Shown: positions 50,666-62,070 of the stretch, in pieces
Numbering within the stretch: position 1 is the stretch's first letter
Layout of the letters: each line of letters opens with the position of its first letter
Source: Hyaloraphidium curvatum
Taxonomy: Eukaryota > Monoblepharomycota > Hyaloraphidiomycetes > Hyaloraphidiales > Hyaloraphidiaceae
Length of the DNA stretch: 64,000 bases
NCBI GenBank assembly: GCA_025558095.1
Contig: JAIVFI010000022.1
Span: 1-64,000, forward strand
Direction: 5' to 3'
Program-made: the position numbers and the translations under genes
Notes under the pieces: generated by a model
The model's input: only the letters and a program-made list of their open reading frames with translations
Told to the model about the DNA's origin: nothing
Databases searched by the model: none

Positions 50666-52186
50666 ATGCCCTCCCTCCGCGCCGCCGCCTCGGCGGCCGC
50701 CGCCCTCCTCCTCGCCGCCTCCTCCGCCCTCCCCGCCTCTGCACAGGCCGGCGGCCGCCCCGGCGTTCCCGTCTACTGCTGGCAGGGCTCCTCCTACGTC
50801 AACATCACCTCGCAGACGGACGACCGCGTGTGCGCGGACCTGTACGTCGTCTCGCCCGACAAGAACCCGACCTCCAACTACTGGGAGACGCGGATGACGA
50901 TCGAGGGGCTGGTGCTGCAAAACAGCACGATCACCAACATCTGGCGGTTCGACCCCGTGCCCGGGGCGCCGGGGTCGCCGTCGCCCGACTCGGTGATCGG
51001 CCAGTATAAGATCCGCAGCTGGGACGTGCTCAGGCCGCAGGTGCCGTTCCGGGCCCTGTCGCTGTGCGGGACGATCAACTTCAACCACTGGGGATTCTCG
51101 ACGGTGGGTTATGATGGCCTGCCGCCCGGCCTGCCAGTCTGACGTAGTTCCCCCCATCCGCAGTCCCGCAACATCATCTCCTCCGACGGCGGCCACATCT
51201 GTGAGCTCTCCTGCGCCGCCCCCCTGACCGACGGCTTCGGCTCGGGCTGCGTGTGGGGCAACTGGTCCGACACCGACTGCGGCTGCCGGTGCAACCCCGG
51301 GTTCTGCGCCAACCCCATCACGGGCCAGTGCACGGTGCAGCAGGGCGTGGACACGGAGAACAACAGACCCATCAGCTGCTCGATCGGTGGGTTGCTGCCG
51401 TCCGGAACTCCGATTCGGAATGCCGACCCGCCCTTGATGGCAGCCGGCTCCGGCATCCAGCTCGACCCCGAAGGGCAGCCCGTGGGCCCCGCCACGGCCG
51501 AGGCCCCCAAGACGACCTCCGCCGCCGCTCCCGCGACCACCTCGCGCGCCGCCGCCGCGACCACCTCCCGCGCCACCTCTGCCGCCCCCGCGCCCACCTC
51601 GGCCCCGGCTTCCGCCCCGCCCGCCGGCTCGACCGCCAGCGAGGCCACGCCTCCGCTGATCGTCGTCACCACCTCCACCCCCAACCCCGAGCCCGCCCCC
51701 AGCAAGGGCCTCAGCGCCGCGGCGATCGGCGGGATGATCGCCGGCGCCGTCGCCGTCGCCGCGATCCTCGTGGGCTTCGTCCTGTGGCGCCGCGTGTCGG
51801 CCAACCCCGCGGCCAAGACCATCTCCAAGGGGCGGAAGGAGGAGGCGCTGGAGGAGGGCAAGCCCGGGGACGCGCCGGCCCCGACCACCGCCAAGGCGTC
51901 GTCGCCAAAGGCGTCCAAGGTCGCCCCCGAGGCGGTCCCCGCCTTGGTCCCCGTCTCGGCGGCTACCATGCCCCGCGACCCCGCGTCGCCGATCAGCCCC
52001 GCCATGTCGGACCGCGGCGTCTCGCCGGTCACCTACACCCCGCTGTACCAGGTGGCCCCGGCGGTCAGCCCCGCGGGCGCGGATGCGGCGGCGGAGGGGG
52101 TGATGTTCGACAGCGGGGAGGACAACCTGATGAGCGGGGACAGCCTGCTGCCCAGCGAGGCCGAGGTCGTGGGCAGGAGGGAGTAG
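50666..52186 (+). CDS. Type I membrane glycoprotein, two exons
   Basis: Exons 50666-51103 and 51164-52186 (60-nt intron, donor GTGGGT, acceptor CCGCAG) give 486 residues. Signal peptide: PSLRAAASAAAALLLAASSA. The outer domain has YCWQGSSYVNITSQTDDRVC, sequons NIT and NST, and a Cys-rich module (CNPGFCANPITGQC) after NWSDTDCGCR. A Ser/Thr/Ala/Pro-rich stalk follows (probably O-glycosylated), then one membrane helix, AAIGGMIAGAVAVAAILVGF, with WRR just inside, and a cytoplasmic tail of about 130 residues (PASPISPAMSDRGVSPVTYT). The plan resembles fungal cell-wall sensors of the WSC/Mid2 type, but the outer domain is not one I can name. Confidence 0.78.
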
Positions 52187-52392
52187 GCGGGACAGAGGAG
52201 AGGATGGGCCCGTCGGGCCCGACGATACCAGGGAGGCGAGGGACACATGTAGCGTACCACGGGGGCTATACCGGCCGCATGTATTCTGATTTTGGACAAC
52301 GAAGAGGAGGACAACGAAGCGGAGAGGGACCCGTCCACACCGAGCTGTCCGTCGATAGACAAAGGTCCTCAGTTGGCAGTTCACGAGACATT
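52187..52392. other. Short intergenic region between convergent genes
   Basis: 206 bp between the stop of the type I membrane protein gene (plus) and the stop of the fucosyltransferase gene (minus). No gene seen. Confidence 0.4.
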
Positions 52393-55300
52393 TCACTGAT
52401 CGGGCTCCAAAGACACGTCCGAGCCCTGCTTCCCCTTGTGCACAACACGAGATGGGCGACCGCCCGCCTCCTCCGCACTCGCAGCCTTCGGCTTCGTCCC
52501 CGCTTCCTCGAACCCGGCGTCGGAACGCCGCCTTCCCTTGCCAACGATCCGCGAGCTGGGCAGCCCATCGTCCCGCTCCGCGGCAACGTCCCCGACCGCG
52601 TCCTCGTGCTCGCCGTGGACCTTGATCCCCTGCTTGCCCTTGCCCACGATCCGCGACGGCGCCTCGGGATCGTCGGGGTCGAGCTCCCGCGCCTGCGAAC
52701 CCTCTTCGCTGCCCGCGTCCAGCGCGACCTGGCCCGAGCCGTTGCCCCTGTCGCTTCCGGCGGTCCGCTTCTGCAGGCTCTCGACATGCTTGTCCTTCTC
52801 GCCCGTCCGCGCAGCAGTGACGGGCGCGCCGCTCGCGGGATCCACCTCTGTAGGACCCACCGCGCCCTCCTCCCTCCCCGACGTCGGGGGGTTTAGGGGC
52901 GGGACCCGCTGCTTGGCCTTGCTGAGAATCCGGGACGGAGGCGGTACGCCCTGCGCGGGTTCGCGCACGGGTTCGGCGTCCGAGGGTTTGTCCGCGAGCT
53001 CCTCGATCCCCTGCTTGCCCTTCCCAACGATTCGCGCCTCCGGAGATTCGGCCGCCATCGCGGCCCCGTCCACGGATTCCGAAGGCGCAGGGGCAGCCTC
53101 CTCATCCCCGGTGCGCCGCGCCGCGCGCGACGCCGACGCACCCTTGCGGGCCCTCTGCGGACGGAGCCGCTTCCTCGGCTTGGCCAGCGCGCTTGCCGAT
53201 CCCGAGTCGCCCGCCGCCGGCCCCGAGTCCCTCCCCGCACGCGCGGCCTGGTTCACGGCCGATCCTCTCTCCGCGGGCGCCGTGATCGACCCCGACCCTG
53301 CGTCCGAGCCATCCCCAGCATCCGCGGCCGGCCGGACATCCTGCGCCGGCTCCTCCTTGGGCGGATGCTCCCGATCCCACGCCTCGACCACCCCCCTGCA
53401 CACGCCCCACCCGCCCCTCGCCCCCCCACCCCCGTCCGCCAGCTCCTCCCGCATGGGACACACCTCCCCCGCCTCCGCATCGTAGACAACGCCCTCCTTC
53501 GACTCGTCCACCTCGCGCTGCGCGCCCCACGCCGCCGCGCGCCTCCACCGGTGCGTCCGCCCGGCGACGTGCATCGCCACGCGGCACTTCCACGGCACGT
53601 TCGCCATCCGCTCCAGATCGACCCACGTGTCCTGGAACGGGTGCTTCTTCCACTCCAGCAGCCGCTCGTAGGCGGCGTCGTCGGCCATGAGCTCCTCCAG
53701 GCGCCTGGCCAGCGCCCCGAGATCCGGAAAGCTCTTGAGGAGGACGATCCCCGTGCGGTTGGGAACCTTGTGCAGCACCTCCGGGTCGCCGTAGTACACG
53801 GGCACCGCGCCGGCCGTGAGCACCTGGTACAGCTTCTCGGTCACGTAGTCCTTTGCTTCCGAGTTTTCCACGACGAGGGCAAACCGGTAGCCCGCCGTGA
53901 GGTTCATCTTGACGTCCCACCCTGATTTGCCCGCCAGCTCCGGGGGAGGGTCGGCGTTGTGCCCGCAGCCCCCGTACGAGTGGAGCTTCCCGTCCAGAAG
54001 GGCGGTGAGGTTCGCGAGGATGGCCTCGCGGCCGTTGCGGGAGCCGCAGTTGGAAACAAAGGCCGACATGACGGCGTCGGTGCGCTTGGCCGAGAGGGGG
54101 AGGGGGGGCTGGCGGAGGCGGTAGTAGGGGGGGTCGAAGTAGGTCTGGGGGATGTCGGAATCGAAGCGGTAGGTGGCGGAGATGTTGAACCTCCCGTGTT
54201 CCTGGACGGGGGGGGGGGGGGGGGACCGATCAGCTTCCATGCGGCGACAAGCCGGCGCCCTCCGTTCCCACCTTGCCGTGGACGAAATCGGGGTAGTACC
54301 CCTCCGACTCGCCCGTGTACCCCACCGTCGCCCCCCTCCCGCACGCCCAATCCAGCGACCCGAACGGCGGCGGCGACCCGTGCCTGAGCATCTCGTACAC
54401 CCGCACATCCGAGGTCGCGCAGTCGTCCCAGAAGGTCCAGGGGACGGAGCAGTTGTACTTTTCGGGGGCGTCGCGCGAGCCGCGGGTGCCCATGCAGAGG
54501 CGGATGGGGTCGGAGGTGAGGTTGCGCAGGGGGGACGAGGGGGGCGGGGGGCAGGAGGGTAGGGGTGGGGCGGTGGCGTCCGTGGTGGGTGTGCCGGGCG
54601 GGAGGCGGGTGACTGCGGGTTTGGTGGAGGGCTGGTCCGAGTCCGCCGGCGCCGAGTCGCCTTCCTGCTCGGCCTTTTTCGGCTCGCCCGCCTCCATCGA
54701 CTCGGCCACCTCCTTCGGGTCGTGCTCCTTGGAATGCTCCTCGGGAGGAATGTCCGGGCGGGGCACGCTTGCCTTGGGCTCCTTCGGATCCGCGACGGGC
54801 TTGGAGCCATCCGCCGGCTTCTCCGACTCCTTGTCCGACTGCAAGTCCGACCCGGAACTTTGCGAAATGGTACCCGAGGTGCCAGAACCCTTGTTCTTCG
54901 GCGCGGCCTCCACCCCGTCGTCCTTGGTCTCGGCAGAGGGGGGCTTCGTCTGTCCATCGTCGTCCGCCCGTTTGTCTTCGGCAGCCTTCTCCTCCGATTC
55001 CTCCTTCGCCTTCGAGCTGCCCATTTCCTTCCCCACTTCAACCTGCTCGCCATCGTCCGACGGCGGTTTTGCCCCCGCAGACTCATCGTCCGAGTCGCCC
55101 GGCTCGTCCTTGGGAAGCGGAGGCGCCCCTGCCCCGTCCATGGCCAGCTTCCGGCCCGCTGTCGCACCCCCCGGCAGCTTGAGCACCGGCTTCTGTATGT
55201 CCGCGTCCACGGCATTCGCCCCCTCCCAGTCGTCGGCAATCCGCGGCCTGGGCCCCGTGGGCGGCCCGTCCCCGCCGACGAACACCGCCTTCCCCCTGCC

Positions 55301-55705
55301 CCCGGGGCCCTTCCTGCGGCCGCCCATCCTCAGTGGGCCCCTTTGTGGCGGACCCCTCGGTGCCGGTATTTCGGGGGCAGCTTCGTCCTCCTGGTCGGCC
55401 AGCACGGCCATCGGGTGCCGCTGCGGGGGCGGCGGCGGCACGGCGGGCAGCGCCGGCCCGCCCAGCGCCGCCCTCTTGACAGGCGAAGCGCTGCCCGCCG
55501 TCCACTCCGTCCAGCCGCCGCGCGCGCCGAGCCACGCGGGCCCCGCCTGCCACGCAAAGTCGGCCGCGACCGCGACCGCGAACGCCACGGCGAGCCACCG
55601 CGCGGGGCCCGCGAACCGCCGCCGCGGCGGCTCGACGTCGGCCGCGTACGCGAGCTGCTCGGCACGGCGCGCACTTTTGGCGCGCTCCTCGTCGGCAGCG
55701 ACCAT
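52393..55705 (-). CDS. Alpha-1,3-fucosyltransferase (GT10) with long repetitive C-terminal tail, two exons
   Basis: Exons (minus) 54272-55705 and 52393-54201 give 1080 residues; the 70-nt intron has donor GTGGGA and a run of 17 C before its acceptor. Type II membrane layout: short basic N-terminus, anchor WLAVAFAVAVAADFAWQAGP, then an acidic stem of about 300 residues. The GT10 catalytic domain spans about residues 390-700: FNISATYRFDSDIPQTY, VSNCGSRNGREAILANL and the hallmark VENSEAKDYVTEKLYQVL, then GAVPVYYGDPEV. Known: GT10 enzymes transfer fucose from GDP-fucose in the Golgi. The last 350 residues are disordered and carry five copies of a motif close to SRIVGKGKQG (about 53030, 52925, 52655, 52550 and 52445), absent from typical GT10 enzymes. 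The acceptor sugar is unknown. Confidence 0.93.
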
Positions 55706-55941
55706 TATTGGGTGGGCGGTTGGCGTGTGATTCTAGCACCGCACAGGGCCCGACCCCGATCGGCCCCCGCCCGACTCGAATGCGACAACCAGGACGCCAG
55801 GGGCACAATTGATCGACCCGGTGATCCATCAACACTCAAAATGTACATGCGATGCAGCAGACCCGCTTAGTGGGGTCGTAGGATGCCCGGTTGACGCCCC
55901 ATCCGGTCGCCCCGCAACGCCACCCCGGAGGCCCTGCGGGC

Positions 55942-56915
55942 CTACTCATCCTCGCCATCCCCCCCGGCCTGCCCCAGCCGCTCCTGCTGCTCCTCGTAGC
56001 CCTCCTCCCCGGGGTCCAGGATCTCGAACTTCTTGCTGTCGGCGTCGTCCTCGGACGACACCGGCACGGCCGAGATGGCGGACTGCGCCGACGAGCACGA
56101 GCCGATGCGGGGGAAGCGCGCCTTGTGCTTGGAGACCGGGTCGGGCGGGCCGAGCATTCTGCGTGGCGCGGGAGCGGAGGTGAGTGGAAGGTGCACAAGC
56201 GAGTCCCCGGCCGGCCACGTACAGGCACCCGTCCTTGGGCGCCTTGTCCCCCTGCTTCTTTGCCCCCGCCAGCCCCCTGCGCCCCATCCTCCCCTTGCCC
56301 TCCTTCTTCTCCCTGGCCTCCCTCTCCTTGGCATCCTTTCTCAGCTTTTCCGCCGCCGCCTTGAGCTTGGCCGCCTCTTCCGCCGCCCGCTCGGCCTCCT
56401 CGGCCGCCTCGCTCCACACCCTCTCGTCACCGTTGGCGGTCCCAAAGTTCCAAAGGCAGGATGGGGTGTAGCATTCCTCCAGGTTTCCGCTGCACCGTCG
56501 GCGGGAGGTCAGCTTTCTCCGGTCCGCGGCCCCCGCCCCGTGGCACCCACAAAGGCATGATCGCCACCTCCCCCTCCTCCTTCTTCCCCCCCTCCTCCCC
56601 CGCACACACGCAGACCTCCTTCCCGTTGTTCAGGAACTTGGGCAGCACCTGCCCCGTCGAGAAGAGGCGGAAGTGCTGGTGCGGGTCGTCCGGGTCGCAT
56701 GCGCGGAAGCCCAGGCCCGAGGGGCCGAACCGCAGGCACTGCGCGGAGGAGTGGCGGAGGAGGTGGAAGGAGGACATGGCGGTAACTTTGGGTTTGGTGG
56801 ACGCGGCGGCCCGGGCGAGGGGGAGCAGCGCGAGGAGGGCGAGGGCGAGCAGCGGGGGGAGGGGGGCGCGGCGGCGCGTGCCGCCTGAGGATCTCGAGGT
56901 CGGTGGGCGCGGCAT
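55942..56915 (-). CDS. Secreted or membrane protein with ricin-B-like segment, three exons
   Basis: Exons (minus) 56551-56915, 56223-56489 and 55942-56158 (introns 61 and 64 nt, donors GTGGGT and GTACGT) give 282 residues. After a basic N-terminus comes a hydrophobic signal or anchor (LPPLLALALLALLPLARAAA). The lumenal part reads SSFHLLRHSSAQCLRFGPSG, LGFRACDPDDPHQHFRLFST, KFLNNGKEVCVCAG, YTPSCLWNF: 'CL...G...C......Q.F' is the pattern of a ricin-B/beta-trefoil repeat, so carbohydrate binding is possible (inference). A charged helix follows (EAAEEAERAAEEAAKLKAAA), then basic and acidic tails. It lies beside the fucosyltransferase on the same strand. The start at 56915 was chosen as the ATG just before the signal. 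Confidence 0.68.
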
Positions 56916-57526
56916 CGCGGCGGCGCGCGGAGGATGCGCGGGGGGGCGCCGATGCCGGAGACGAGACGGGTGCGGCGAAAGCGGGTCCAGGGCCGGAGGT
57001 CCGGGCGACCGTGCGGAATGGGCGATCGAAGCCAGGGGCTTTGGCCCGGGAGGAACCCCTGGGGGGACAAAGGACAGCGGAAGATGGGATTGTCGTGTTG
57101 CGGTCGATGCGACGATGGGATGCGGCGATCGACGTGGCGTAGCGGCCGGACCGCGGCGCAGAGGAGGACCGTGGGATGTGGCAACGGCATCGCGCCGGCG
57201 GAGCCGCGGCATGCTGCCCTTGTGGGGAAATGAGGCAGTATGTCGCGGGAAAGCTCGCGGTTGAGCGCGGTCGTGGGCCTTTTTTTCGTGGACGGTTCAA
57301 AAGGACGGCGCCCCCGACCGTCCACCAGGCGAGGGACGACGGCAGGCAAAACCGATATGAACTCAGCAACAAAACAAAAGTAATCGGCTCGGCCAGAGAG
57401 CGCGTCGCCGCTTTAATGTCTCGGAAGTGACCGCTCTGCTGCCCCGCCGTCGGTCCCCGGTGACCCCTCAAAGCACGTCCGTACTGCGCTGGACCCCCTA
57501 ACGTTTCTAGATTGGACCAAGTGCTA
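56916..57526. other. Intergenic
   Basis: Upstream of the ricin-B-like gene. Frames are shadows; no gene seen. Confidence 0.4.
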
Positions 57527-59092
57527 CTACAGGACTATCTCCCAGTCAACAATGTACCGAGTCTCGTTGACCGCCGCGCGGCTCACCTGCCAGCCGCGGC
57601 CAACGAGCTTCGGAAGGAGGAAGAAGTTCAAGAAAAATTCGTCCACGCCCCAAGGAAACTCGTGAACCTGGAGCGCTGTGTTGTTGTGAGAACGCGGGTA
57701 CCGAATCCCTATCTCTGAAGGAAGTACGTGAAACCGGCTCCACGTCGGGTGCTTCCGGCCGCTCGCATCCGGGGCGGCGCTCCTCAGCCGGTCGAGCTCC
57801 TCCTGGTACGCACTGAAGTCCGCCTCAGCATTCGGGTCGCCTTCAGCCACCTTGTCCTTCAGCTCTTGTACCCTCAGGCCTCGCGTCAGGCCAAGGCTCC
57901 GGTTGCGGAATCCAAGGGCACACCCCGACCCTTCCGCACAGGCCTTGGTGTGCGCGCTTGGTCTGAATCCTTCATCTGCAAGGGTCCGTGCTTCGGTCAT
58001 CGCGTGTCGTAGGAACCGAACAAGATCTTCCAGCGGAAACGGACCGGTGAACGCGACGCGGCCCGCCATGATGGAAAAGCGCTTGCCGAGGCGAAGCTCC
58101 GAAAGCTTGGTTTTCCTCTCGGCGGCAGGTCCGTCGCCAAAGCCGAAGACGGCGGGTGACGGTCCCCGGTGCGCGAGCGCTGCCCGCAGGAGCTGCTCCG
58201 AGTCGAAGGCACGAAGCACCTCGAGCCAGCCGGCGTCGACGCAGATCCGGACGTCCGGGCCACGCGGCGCGAAACGCCAATCCTTCGGCAGCTGGTCCGT
58301 CGCGTTGGTCGCGAAAAAAGTGCGAATCGCCGCGCCGTCGTGGTTGAAGTAGGCGTTCCGAGGCCGGAACATCGGGCCGCAGACCACGTCCACGACCACG
58401 ACCGGCACGCGCGCGTCTGCCACCACTCCATCAAGCCTCTGACGCACTCGATCAGGAACACCGGGCTCCGTGAGCACGACCCAAATCAGCTCGACACCGG
58501 GAAACGCCGAGGCCAAGTGCAGCCCATGTGCAAGCCGTCCCTTCAAGTTCGGATCCACATGGCCGAGCAGAGCTTCCTCGGTAATCGTGTCGGAAAAGTA
58601 CAATGGTACCAGGAATATTGCTCGGCGTGGTGACTCCGGTCCGGCCGACAGGGCGAGGTACGGGTCGCTCCAGTTCTTCACGTCCACTGTAAAGTCCCAG
58701 TCTCCGCAGAAGGCGGTTGCGGTCCTCGGAAACACCTCCGCAGAATCTGATGTTCCCGGCTCGTGATCCGGGAGCTCCGCGTACGTGTTTACGACTTCCA
58801 GAACCGCGTCGGCATTCTCGTCGGGGGGAATCAGCTCGTCAAATCGATCCAAGAGATCGCTAATGGTGGCGGATCCCTGTGTAGCGGTCCATATGAATGG
58901 CTTGGACCATTCTATAGCGCCCGTAGAGCTCACTTGAGGGAGTTGTCGCCCCGCGCGAATGAGCCCGCGACTGGCGTCGGCGCGGCGAGCATCTCCGGCC
59001 CGGCCGCCGAGTGTGTCCCGGGTAGGACGGGGAGCTATACGCATTCCGTCCTGTCCCGGACGCTGTCGGCGGTGTCGCTCCGGGCCGGGCAT
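57527..59092 (-). CDS. Hypothetical 521-residue protein, intronless
   Basis: One open frame with coding-like codon use. After a basic start it reads SKPFIWTATQGSATISDLLD, ADAVLEVVNTYAELPDHEPG, DWDFTVDVKNWSDPYLALSA, RRAIFLVPLYFSDTITEEAL, FPGVELIWVVLTEPGVPDRV, RVPVVVVDVVCGPMFRPRNA, and near the end FPWGVDEFFLNFFLLPKLVG and YIVDWEIVL. Alternating strands and helices suggest a globular alpha/beta protein. No family recognised. The first ATG (59092) lies 33 bp from the start of the opposite-strand gene; the ATG at 59044 is an alternative start. Confidence 0.65.
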   Translation of the reverse strand: MPGPERHRRQRPGQDGMRIAPRPTRDTLGGRAGDARRADASRGLIRAGRQLPQVSSTGAIEWSKPFIWTATQGSATISDLLDRFDELIPPDENADAVLEVVNTYAELPDHEPGTSDSAEVFPRTATAFCGDWDFTVDVKNWSDPYLALSAGPESPRRAIFLVPLYFSDTITEEALLGHVDPNLKGRLAHGLHLASAFPGVELIWVVLTEPGVPDRVRQRLDGVVADARVPVVVVDVVCGPMFRPRNAYFNHDGAAIRTFFATNATDQLPKDWRFAPRGPDVRICVDAGWLEVLRAFDSEQLLRAALAHRGPSPAVFGFGDGPAAERKTKLSELRLGKRFSIMAGRVAFTGPFPLEDLVRFLRHAMTEARTLADEGFRPSAHTKACAEGSGCALGFRNRSLGLTRGLRVQELKDKVAEGDPNAEADFSAYQEELDRLRSAAPDASGRKHPTWSRFHVLPSEIGIRYPRSHNNTALQVHEFPWGVDEFFLNFFLLPKLVGRGWQVSRAAVNETRYIVDWEIVL

Positions 59093-59125
59093 CGTGGGGT
59101 TGAAGGGCGTGACGTGTCAAGCACA

Positions 59126-60959
59126 ATGAGCGACGGTGATCTGGCAAATTCGACCACATCATCTCCGACGGAACGAATGATGGAGCAGGCGGACTACCTG
59201 CGCCTTTTGCCGGAATCTGTTGTCGATATGCGCCGTCTGCAGCGGGCGATGTACCCGTCCCCAACTCCCTCGCGAGAGGCGCGGGAGGCTGCATTCCGCT
59301 CGACCATCGTGCGGCACTGCGCAAACCTGGCCCGCCATGCCCGCGACCACTATGGGCAAGACGACTTCAACGTCTTTCGCAACGAGCGGCTGACGAGCTC
59401 CGCTTGGCTTTGCGCGTGGTTCGCCACCCTGCCCGACGAGAGCCAGACCGCGCTCCTCCGCGCGGACGTTTCCCTTCTTCCTTTCGCCCCCCTGCGGCGC
59501 GGTGACCCGCTCCCCAAAGACCTGGTGCTCTACGTGATTCGTGGACTGGACAATCGCCTGTCGGCCCTTCTTCCGGACGAAGCCCTGGCGGTGTTCTACG
59601 GCGGCGAGGGCGCGGGGGAGGAAGGTGCGGCCGGACGGTTGCGGAAGCACCTCTCTCCTGCGCATCGCCATCGCCACCCGAGGAAGAGGCTCTACCGTTG
59701 GACGCGGGTCCGCGACTGGCACCTGGCGTACTTTTCGCGTTTTGGACGGGACCTGCTTCCTGACCACGGGCCGGCGGTCCGGGAGGCCATCTCCGTCGGC
59801 GAGCCCATCATGCTGCACCTGCTTGGCCTCTTCTTTGTGCAGTATGCGGCTCTTGCCGTGAGCGAGACGGGAACCGAGGAGCTCCGCCGTCTCTACGCGC
59901 CGAATGCTCGGCCGCGGGGCCTGAACGCGAAATCCGAGCTCCAGGGCGGGGTGGCGCCCAAGGAGGTGCTCGCAGCCAACGGACGGGCCAACGGACGGGC
60001 CAACGCCGCGGCGCTGCACGGACCGGACGGGGCGTTCGGGGAGTTCCGAGCTCTGACGAACGAGGCGTTCATCGGCCGCGTGGCCGCCACGGCCAACAGC
60101 CGAGCCGCCAACGCTCGAGCTGGGCATCGGAAGGGATCGGCGAGGGCCCGAGAGGGCGGCAAGGTGTCTTTGGGGAGCTCCAAGAACGTCACGCTGCAGT
60201 TTGAGGTCCACGGCATTAAGGTCTGTTGGCCGTGCGGAAGGTGTGCCCCAGCTCCTGATCTCTCCCTTCAAGATCCCGATCGGCGCTCACACCGTGGAGA
60301 AGGCCCTGTCCGGCTGGGACCGGCGCTGTGGATTCACGATTTCGAACGAGAATGTGGTCTACCTAGCTCAACAGGCGGACTTTGAGGCGCACGTGGAGCT
60401 CATGTCGGAAGCATCTGCCGAAGCTTTTTTGGCCGGACCCGCCGTAGGGTTGGAGAAGGTCCGCAGCGACCAGCGGAAGCATTTCCTTGGGGACACTGCC
60501 GAGGAGACGGATGCCAAGGTCAACAGTGTCATGAGGCTGCGGGTCACCGTCGATTTCAAGAACCCCGACGGCACTTCGCAGTCGTGGATTGTTCAAAGGG
60601 AGAACACCCAGTCAGGACTTAGAGCCGGGAAGTACTGGGACCTTGCGCGGTACCTCACGGGCGAGTCTGTGGCCGGGACCGCCGAGCTGCAGCTAGCCAA
60701 GGGCGCAAAGCCCAACGTCACCCTTCACGGCGAGCTGGTTCGCGAACGCGAACTGAAGCGGAAGAGGGAGGCGGAAGCACGGGAGCGGGAGCGGGAGCGG
60801 GCGCAGGAAGGAGAGGAGCGTGAGGCGAAGAGGGCCCGGGTGGATCGGATTTCGCCAACAGAAGCCGCGTCGCCTCCGGCTCCCGCTGAGGGGCAAGCCC
60901 CTGCTCCGCCCTTCAACGCCATCGCGGCACTGATCACAGGACGACCGCTGAGCCATTAG
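59126..60959 (+). CDS. Hypothetical protein with basic C-terminal helix, two exons
   Basis: Exons 59126-60220 and 60273-60959 (52-nt intron, donor GTCTGT, acceptor TTCAAG) encode 593 residues. The N-terminal 260 residues are helical (SVVDMRRLQRAMYPSPTPSR, HCANLARHARDHYGQDDFNV, DLVLYVIRGLDNRLSALLPD, WHLAYFSRFGRDLLPDHGPA). A linker has NGRANGRAN repeats. The splice joins TLQFEVHGIK to IPIGAHTVEKALSGWDRR, forming a second domain (FTISNENVVYLAQQADFEAH, RLRVTVDFKNPDGTSQSWIV). The end is a charged helix, RERELKRKREAEARERERER, with KRARVDR, a likely nuclear localisation signal. No family recognised. The frame extends upstream to 58763 but overlaps the opposite gene there. Confidence 0.68.
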
Positions 60960-62070
60960 AAGAGTTGCTGACATTCGATGTAGATTCGTTCGATTGATCT
61001 GTTTAGGTCACACTGGGCACCTCCCCGACAGGTCTGTGAGCAGCCGTAGTACGCGAGACCCATGAAGAGGCAGTGGCACCGGTCCGCGCGATGCAGAAGG
61101 CCCTGAAGCCGGCGGCGTGTAGGAGGTGCAGAAGCCCGGCGGCGCGGAGGCGGTCAGAATGTAAACCTCGGAGAAGAGGTGAGAGCGCAGGAGCGCGTAG
61201 GGGTGCGCCGGGTGCGGGGGCTGCCGGGATCGGAGGATCGGGGCGGGCCGGACCGCCCTACGGCAGTGCGGGCGGAGATCCGGAGACGAGCGCGGAAAAC
61301 GGCGTCGCACGCGCCCAGTAGCCCGCCCGCGGCGGTGGTGCGGTGGATCAGCTGCAAGGTGGAGTCGGAGCGGCCGAAGGCGACGCGCTCGTGGGTATGG
61401 TGCGCGGTCGACAGCAGCGCGGGTCGCGGGGAGGGGCCACGGCGCGCAAGGAGGGGGCAGAATGAGATCCATTCGACGTCCACAGAGGGGAGTCCGCCGC
61501 CGGCGGGGTGCACGGGCGCCTGGAAACGCGTGCGTGGCTGCCCCTTTCCGACGAGGCGGGGAGGCGCGGCGGTGCGGCAGCCCCGCCAGCACGCGCCAAG
61601 CAAGAAGCAGCGCGCCCGTAAAGCCCACCAGCACGCCCGCGCGCCGCGACGCGAAGTCGTCCGTGAAGGGCGGGGGGTCCACCGGGTTCGGGGCCCACCG
61701 CGGTTCGGACGCGATGGCGGCCCGCAGCTGAGCCGCAGCCGCCAGGCATGGTGTCGGGCCGCTCATCAAGCGTGAGCGCGGTGGCGGGGAGGCAGCACGG
61801 CGAGGAGAACGCTTCCCGGGGAGCGGCGTGCACAGGGCCGCGATGGTCACGCGCCGCAAGGCCCCGGGAACAGTCATCGCGGCCTCCACGACGGAAGGAA
61901 GCTCCGCGGCGCGCCACAGATGGGGTTGCGCCGATGCTCAAGACGGCAGCATCGAGGGGGGCGGCTTGGCTGGGCGGCGAGACGGTGCGGCTCGGCAGAA
62001 GTCGGCGCCCGCTGAGACCCGCGACGCAAAATGGTCGTCCATAGCAGTGTGCCAGTGCCGCGACTGAAAG
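60960..62070 (-). pseudogene. Possible decayed gene on the minus strand
   Basis: Coding-like minus-strand pieces lie in order but in different frames: VTIAALCTPLPGKRS, AAQLRAAIASEPRWAPNPVD, PPPFTDDFASRRAGVLVGFT, GALLLAWRVLAGL (a hydrophobic segment), GGGLPSVDVEWISFCPLLAR, DSTLQLIHRTTAAGGLLGAC. No consistent splice sites were found. It could be a decayed membrane protein gene. The evidence is codon use only. Confidence 0.28.
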
